NCBI RefSeq assembly: GCF_002563955.1
Contig: NZ_PDJE01000001.1
Location: 3,169,921-3,233,920, forward strand
DNA length: 64,000 bases
Origin: Paramicrobacterium agarici
GTDB taxonomy: Bacteria > Actinomycetota > Actinomycetes > Actinomycetales > Microbacteriaceae
Direction: 5' to 3'
This document shows positions 58,488-64,000 of this stretch, piece after piece. The notes under the pieces were generated by a model. That model did not search any database and was not told where the DNA came from. It was given only the letters and a program-made list of their open reading frames with translations. A program made the translations under genes and the position numbers. Position 1 is the first letter of the stretch; every line of letters starts with the position of its first letter.

Positions 58488-60017
58488 TCAGTCCTTTCCC
58501 GCTGTCATGTACTCCATGAGCACTTCCTGCGTTGCATCGGCGCGAGCAACCTCGCCCGTGAGCCGTCCTTCGGATATTGCGTAGATTCGGTCGGCCAGCC
58601 CCAGCAGCTCGGGCAGCTCCGATGAGATGACGACGACGGCCTTTCCCTGCGCCGCCAGCTCATTGATGATTCCGTAGATCTCGTACTTCGCACCCACGTC
58701 GATGCCGCGCGTGGGCTCGTCGAGAAACAGCACGTCGGGCCCCGTGAAGATCCACTTGGAGAGCACGACCTTCTGCTGGTTTCCACCCGAGAGCTTTCCC
58801 GTGATCGCCGAGACCGACGGCGCCTTGATGTTCATCTTCTCTCGGTACGAATCCGCGACCTTGTGCTCGCGATTGCGGTCAACGACGCCCGCGCGCGAGA
58901 GTTTCGCCAGGGCTGCAGACGAGACGTTCTCCGAGATGTCCTTGATCAGGTTGAGCCATAGCGTTTGCGGTCTTCTGTCGCGTACGCGATGCCGTGGCTG
59001 ATCGCCTCTCCGACCGATCGCGCCTGGATCTCTGTGCCGTTCTTGTAGATGCGCCCCGAGATCCGCGTGCCGTATGAGTGCCCGAAGACGCTCATGGCCA
59101 GCTCGGTTCGCCCGGCGCCATGAGGCCGGCAAAGCCCACGATCTCTCCGGCGCGCACCGAGAAGGATGCTCCGTCGACAACCTTTCGGCTCGTGTCGACG
59201 GGGTGATACACGGTCCAGTCCTCGACGCGCAGCACTTCGTCCCCGATATCGGGATCGCGCGGCGGGAAGAGGTTGTTGAGATCGCGACCGACCATGGAGC
59301 GGATGATGCGGTTCTCTGTCGCGTCGGGCTCCGACATCGAGAACGATTCGATCGTCTTGCCGTCTCTGATGATCGTGACGCTGTCGGCAATGCGCTTAAT
59401 CTCTCTGAGCTTGTGCGAGATGATGATGCTCGTGATGCCCTGGTCGCGCAGCTGCTCGATCAGACCCAGCAGGTGCGCCGAGTCTTCGTCGTTGAGGGCC
59501 GCTGTCGGCTCGTCGAGAATCAGCAGCTTCACGTTCTTCGAGAGCGCCTTCGCGATCTCCACGAGCTGCTGCTTGCCCACTCCCAGCTCGAGCACGGGCG
59601 TTGAGGGGTTCTCGCGCAGGCCGACGCGGGCGAGCAGCTTTGCCGCCTCGGCATTCGTCGAGTTCAGTCGATGACGCCGCGCGTCTGCTGCTCGTTTCCG
59701 AGAAAGATATTCTCGGCGATGGAGAGGTAGGGGCTGAGGGCAAGCTCCTGGTGAATGATGACGATGCCGTCGCGCTCGCTGTCGTTGATGGAGCGGTAGC
59801 CGACGTCGTGGCCGTCGAACTGGATGCTGCCCGTGTACGTTCCGGCGGGGTACACACCGCTCAGCACCTTCATGAGCGTCGACTTTCCTGCGCCGTTCTC
59901 GCCGCAGATGCCGTGGACCTCGCCGCGGTGAACGTCGAGCGAGACGCCGTCGAGCGCCTTCACCTGACCGAACGAGATGGCGATGTCCGACATCGTCAGA
60001 ATGCTTGATGACTGCAT
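58488..60017 (-). pseudogene. xylG: Xylose ABC transporter ATP-binding protein, three single-base deletions
   Basis: Tandem ABC ATPase of the XylG/MmsA family. The N-terminal domain has [12 protein letters not shown]; the second has [21 protein letters not shown] and the C-terminal region. Three single bases are missing: near 59665 (TGG read as TG), 59119 and 58955. Each lies in a GG or CC run. Restoring them rebuilds a continuous protein ending in MTAGKD. The start is taken at MQSSSIL (60017), after GGAAAGAAG. The net change is three bases, so the last part is back in the starting frame. Either sequence error or a recent pseudogene. Confidence 0.85.
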
Positions 60018-60051
60018 AGGGACTTCTTTCCGTGTCAAGGGAGAGGGAACG

Positions 60052-60083
60052 GATGCGGCCGGTGCGCGTGCACCGGCCGCATC
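60052..60083 (-). terminator. Hairpin between xylF and xylG
   Basis: A perfect 13-bp stem (arm GATGCGGCCGGTG) with a 6-base loop, 4 bases after the xylF stop. No U-run; it probably sets a higher level of binding-protein mRNA, as often in sugar ABC operons. Confidence 0.7.
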
Positions 60084-60087
60084 ACGA

Positions 60088-61204
60088 TCACAGTCCGACG
60101 TCAGAGGCGTCGATGAAGCCCGAGTCGATCAGCTTCTCCTGGACATTCTCCTTCGTCACGACCTGCGGCTCGAGCAGGTACGAGGGAACGACCTTCTTTC
60201 CGTTGTCGTAGGTCTCGGTGTCGTTGACCTCGACCTCGTCGCCGGCGATGATCGCCATGATCATGTCGCGCACGGTGTCGCCGAGCTGGCGCGTGTCCTT
60301 CCAGACGGTCATGGACTGCTCGTCGTCGAGGATCGCCTTGACGTTTGCCTTGTCAGCATCCTGTCCCGTGATCAGCGGATAGTCCTCGCCCGGGGTGTAA
60401 CCGGCGGACTTGAGCGATGCCTCGATGCCGATCGCGAGGCTGTCGTTCGGCGACAGCACGACGTCGACCTTCTCGTCGCCCGTGTAGGAACGATGTCAGG
60501 CGGTTGTCCATCTCGGCCTGCGCCTTGTCAGACGCCCAGCCCTGGATGCCGATGGAGGCCCAGTCGTCGTTCGACTTCGGTGCCTTGCCGCTCGGAACCT
60601 CGAGCTGACCGTTCTCGACGTAGGGAAGAAGAACGTCCCATGCGCCCGAGAAGAAGAACTTCGCGTTGTTGTCGTCGGGGCTGCCCGCGAACGGCTCGAG
60701 GTTGAACGGGCCCTCGCCGTCGGCGAGACCCAGCTGCTCCTCGATGAACTCGCCCTGCAGCTGGCCCACGCGGTAGTTGTCGAACGTCGCGTAGTAGTCG
60801 ACGTCTTCTGTGCCGTTGATCAGCCGGTCATACGAGATCACGACGGCGTCCTGCGTCTTCTTGGCCTCGCTCAGAACGGGAGAGAGAACTTCTCCGTCGA
60901 TGGGAGCGACGACGAGAATCTTCGCGCCTCCGGCGATCTGGTTCTGAATCTGGCTGATCTGCTTGTTCGTCTTGTTGTCTGCGTACTGCAGGTCGACGGT
61001 GCAGCCTTCGTCCTTGAGGAGCTTCTCGAGGTGCTCGCCGTCGTTGATCCAGCGCTCGAGCCGAACGCGTGGGCATCGAGATGCCGACGTTGCAGTCGAC
61101 GGCGCCCGCCTTCGGTCGAGCCTTCGGCCTCAGACGAGCATGCGGCGAGACCCGCAGCCATGAGTCCGACGGCCCGAGGCGAGGACCTTCTTGGTGATGG
61201 ACAT
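60088..61204 (-). pseudogene. xylF: Xylose-binding lipoprotein, four single-base insertions
   Basis: Periplasmic-binding-protein-like lipoprotein of the XylF/ChvE family: signal peptide with lipobox LAAC, then the GISMPTRSLERWIND-type region and the C-terminal GQDADKANVKAILD. One extra base is seen at about 61174, 61106, 61061 and 60486, each in a short G or C run. Removing them restores MSITKKVLASAVGLMAAG and the rest in one frame. AGAGGAAATCAACAC precedes the ATG. The promoter and operator lie upstream. Confidence 0.85.
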
Positions 61205-61332
61205 GTGTTGATTTCCTCTCTGAAATGCGATCACGTCGTCAGCCGCGCACGGGAGCAATTCGCGGTGCCTCTGCTCGCTTTCGATCCGTTGTTGCGGGGT
61301 CTGCATCGAACGCGGCTTTGTTGACGGAGAAA

Positions 61333-61361
61333 AACATAGCCGAGATTCTTCGCTTTGTCTA
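61333..61361 (-). promoter_or_regulatory. Promoter of the xylF-xylG-xylH-ROK operon
   Basis: On the minus strand TAGACA (61356-61361), 17 bases, TATGTT (61333-61338), about 130 bases before the xylF start. The -35 is inside the inverted repeat 61353-61375, so a bound repressor would block it. Confidence 0.65.
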
Positions 61362-61375
61362 CGCCGCCAACAAAG
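61353..61375. promoter_or_regulatory. Inverted repeat CTTTGT-N11-ACAAAG (likely ROK operator)
   Basis: A perfect 6-bp palindrome spaced by 11 bases, in the divergent xylF-xylA region and overlapping the xylF -35. ROK repressors bind repeats of comparable size. A further CTTTGTTG half-site is at 61316-61323. Confidence 0.65.
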
Positions 61376-61448
61376 AGAATCCGGTGCAGCTTCGGCGGAT
61401 TGCAGGGTCAAACTCGCTCGAGAAGCGCCAATCTGGCGTGAAAAAACC

Positions 61449-61471
61449 TTTTGTTTGCGTTACGCACCAAA
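61449..61471. promoter_or_regulatory. Second, weaker ROK-type operator
   Basis: TTTTGT, 11 bases, ACCAAA: the spacing equals that of the site at 61353-61375, with one mismatch to a perfect half-site on each side. It lies between the two divergent promoters. Confidence 0.4.
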
Positions 61472-61571
61472 GGCGCGTGCGTGATCTTCGAAACTGCACG
61501 GGTGAGCGACGGCGGCCCGACGTCGGCCGTGGGTGGGGGCGGACGCCGGACGGTCCTGCTTCGCAGCGGGC

Positions 61572-61600
61572 TTTTGCGAACAGCATCCGTGCTCTAATAT
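61572..61600 (+). promoter_or_regulatory. Tentative promoter of xylA-xylB
   Basis: TAATAT at 61595-61600 is a fair -10; TTTTGC at 61572-61577, 17 bases earlier, is a weak -35. The rest of the 61205-61651 interval holds operators and the opposite promoter; no gene is seen. Confidence 0.45.
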
Positions 61601-61651
61601 GTTGTGTAGATCGACAAATCATCGATGGTGCTGACACAGACGGAGTTTTTC

Positions 61652-62843
61652 ATGAGCCTCACCCCCACACGCGACGACAAGTTCTCGTTCGGACTCTGGA
61701 CGATCGGATACAACGGAACCGACCCCTTCGGCGGCCCGACCCGCGCTCCCCTCGACGTTGTTCACGGCGTCGAGAAGCTCAGCGAGCTGGGTGCGTACGG
61801 GCTCACCTTCCACGACGATGACCTCTTCGCCTTCGGGTCGACCGACGCCGAGCGCCAGACGCAGATCGACCGCCTCAAGCAGGCCCTCGCCGACACCGGA
61901 ATCGTCGTTCCAATGGTCACGACGAACCTGTTCTCGGCTCCCGTCTTCAAAGATGGCGGCTTCACCTCAAACGATCGCGCCGTGCGCCGCTTCGCCCTGC
62001 GCAAAGTGCTGCGCAACATTGACCTCGCTGCCGAACTGGGCGCGAAGACGTTCGTCATGTGGGGCGGCCGCGAGGGCGCAGAGTACGACACCGCGAAAGA
62101 CGTTCAGGCCGCCCTCGAGCGCTACCGCGAGGCCGTCAACCTGCTCGGTCAGTACGTGACCGACAAGGGGTACGACATCCGCTTCGCCATCGAGCCCAAG
62201 CCGAACGAGCCCCGCGGTGACATTCTGCTGCCGACGCTCGGCCACGCACTCGCATTCATCGAGACGCTTGAGCGCCCAGAGCTCGTCGGCATCAACCCCG
62301 AGGTCGGCCACGAGCAGATGGCGGGCCTCAACATGACAGCGGGCATCGCGCAGGCGCTGTACCAGGGCAAGCTGTTCCACATCGACCTCAACGGCCAGCG
62401 CGGCATCAAGTACGACCAGGACCTCGTGTTCGGCCACGGCGACCTGCAGAACGCGTTCTCGCTCGTCGACCTGCTCGAGAACGGCGGCCCGAACGGTGGC
62501 CCGCGTACGACGGGCCGCGCCACTTCGACTACAAGCCGAGCCGCACAGAAGACGAGTCGGGCGTGTGGGAATCGGCCGCCGCGAACATGCGCACGTACCT
62601 GCTGCTCAAGGAGCGCGCTGCAGCGTTCCGCGCCGATCCCGAGGTGCAGGAGGCGCTGAAGGCCGCACGCGTCGACGAACTGTCGACGCCGACGCTGGGC
62701 GACGGCGAGAGCTACGACGCCCTGCTCGCGGACCGCACGTCGTTCGAGGACTTCAACGCCGACGCCTACTTCAACGGCAAGGGTTTCGGCTTCGTGAAAC
62801 TGCAGCAGCTGATGGTCGAGCACCTCATGGGCGCCGCGGCTAG
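61652..62843 (+). pseudogene. xylA: Xylose isomerase, two single-base deletions
   Basis: Isomerises xylose to xylulose. Start [16 protein letters not shown] after CGGAGTTTTTC. The catalytic His ([12 protein letters not shown]), [10 protein letters not shown] (metal Glu), [13 protein letters not shown] and HIDLNGQRG motifs are present. One base is missing near 62503, so the frame shifts to nonsense. The correct C-terminal part ([19 protein letters not shown]) continues in another frame. A second missing base near 62835 hides the expected stop at 62841-62843 and would read on into xylB. Length after repair is about 395 residues, normal for actinobacterial XylA. Confidence 0.88.
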
Positions 62844-62931
62844 CAGCATCCGATGTGTCGTGCGCGACCGTTCCCAGGCGAGCGAGCGGAGCGGTCGCGC
62901 GCGGCATCCACTTGTCACGAGAGGCACACAC

Positions 62932-64000
62932 ATGGCGCTGGTCGCGGGAGTCGATTCGTCGACGCAGAGTTGCAAGATCGTCATTCGGGATGCTGCGACG
63001 GGCGCCGTCGTGCGCCGGGGTCGCGCCTCGCACCCCGAGGGAACAGAAGTCGCACCCGCCGCGTGGTGGACGGCGCTGCGCGAGGCCATCGCCGACGGCG
63101 GCGGACTCGCGGATGTGTCGGCGATCTCGGTCGCCGGTCAGCAGCACGGAATGGTCGCGCTCGACGCCGAGGGAAACGTGATTCGCGATGCGCTGCTGTG
63201 GAACGACACGCGCAGCGCCGACGCCGCTCGCGACCTCATCGCCGAGGTCGGTGCCGAGGAATACGCGCGTCGGGTCGGCGTCGTTCCCGTCGCCTCGTTC
63301 ACCGCGTCGAAGCTGCGCTGGCTGCGCGATGCCGAGCCGGAGAACGCACGTCGTGTTGCCGCGGTCGCGCTGCCGCACGACTGGCTGACGTGGCGGCTGC
63401 GCGGATACGGTCCCGCCGGAGACTCCCCCCTCGGCCCCGATCTCAGTCAGCTGACAACGGATCGCTCCGATGCCTCGGGAACCGCGTACTGGTCAGCCGA
63501 GCGCGGTGAATACGACACGGAGCTCTTCGAGCTCGCTCTCGGCCACAGCGCTGTTCTGCCCCGCGTCCTCGCCCCCGGAGAGACGGCGGGCACGACTCCC
63601 GAGGGCGTCGTCGTGGGAGCGGGCGCCGGCGACAACGCCGGCGCCGCGCTTGGCCTGGGCGCGGTATCGGGAGACGTCATTGTCTCGATCGGCACCTCGG
63701 GGACCGTCTTCGCGGTCACCGACACACCGGCGCGCGATGCCTCCGGCACCGTCGCAGGTTTCGGCGTCCGCGGACGGCGCGTACCTTCCGCTCATCGCAA
63801 CCTCAACGCCGCGCGGATTCTCGACGCGGTCGCGCGGCTGCTCGACGTCGACCACGCCGCGCTCGGCGAACTCGCACTCGACGCCGAACCTGGCGCGAAC
63901 GGGCTCGTGCTCCAGCCCTACTTCGAAGGCGAGCGCACGCCCAACCTGCCGAATGCCACGGCGACGCTCTTCGGCATGACGCTGAGTTCGGCCACCCGCC
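62932..64000 (+). pseudogene. xylB: Xylulokinase, two compensating single-base indels (cut by window edge)
   Basis: FGGY-family kinase that phosphorylates xylulose. [13 protein letters not shown] at the start, [34 protein letters not shown] and [12 protein letters not shown] are visible. One extra base near 63763 and one missing near 63801 put about a dozen codons out of frame before the frame is restored. GAGAGGCACACAC precedes the ATG. The C-terminus lies beyond the window. It is transcribed with xylA. Confidence 0.85.

Noticed and set aside
61601..61620. TTGT-N8-ACAA repeat near the xylA transcription start
   Set aside because: The half-sites resemble the ROK operator but the spacing is 8, not 11; chance match is likely.

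Overview
The window comes from a high-GC actinobacterium, most likely a Microbacteriaceae (Micrococcales) chromosome. Evidence: about 64% GC by eye, GTG/TTG starts on core genes, S10/spc and str operons of actinobacterial type, an rrn operon without spacer tRNAs, and lipobox and leaderless-start habits typical of the group. No mobile element, tRNA or CRISPR array was seen.

Layout. 1-8.8 kb: S10-spc ribosomal operon, minus strand, rpsJ to rpsE (rpsE cut by the window edge). 9.3-14.3 kb: a small MT0933-type protein, then tuf, fusA, rpsG and rpsL, driven by a near-consensus promoter at 14207-14235 with a long leader. 14.3-32.2 kb: a minus-strand accessory cluster: PP2C phosphatase, FHA protein, Ser/Thr kinase with an extracellular domain, FHA-like/HTH protein, a 1764-residue Ig-like surface protein, MoxR ATPase, DUF58 protein, a TgpA-like membrane protein whose transglutaminase triad is gone, a third FHA protein, a four-helix membrane protein and two less certain neighbours. 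Stop/start overlaps bind most of it into one or two transcription units. 32.3-38.0 kb: one rrn operon (16S-23S-5S, minus) with promoter, leader and terminator.

38.2-41 kb: an EamA exporter and two membrane or secreted proteins of unknown function. 41.0-48.6 kb: rpoBC, both with TTG starts, plus a promoter and a terminator. 48.7-50.5 kb: a P-loop kinase overlapping an AbiEi/DUF559-type gene, then a 12-bp tandem repeat. 50.5-52.7 kb: 5-oxoprolinase operon pxpABC. 52.9-56.0 kb, plus strand: spermidine-synthase-like protein, glucose/sorbosone dehydrogenase lipoprotein, TPR-like protein and SprT-like protein. 56.0-64.0 kb: a xylose locus with xylF-xylG-xylH-xylR (minus) divergent from xylA-xylB (plus), with a 23-bp inverted repeat over the xylF promoter as likely ROK-repressor operator.

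Main unusual points: (1) eleven single-base indels confined to 58.9-63.8 kb break xylG, xylF, xylA and xylB, whereas the preceding 58 kb has none; (2) the octamer GGATGCTG/CAGCATCC occurs about 37 times by eye, far above chance and about equally on both strands; (3) the phospho-signalling, MoxR-DUF58 and giant Ig protein cluster with a dead transglutaminase domain is the best candidate for an under-described system; (4) a consensus-like promoter faces away from rpoB, antisense to the kinase gene.
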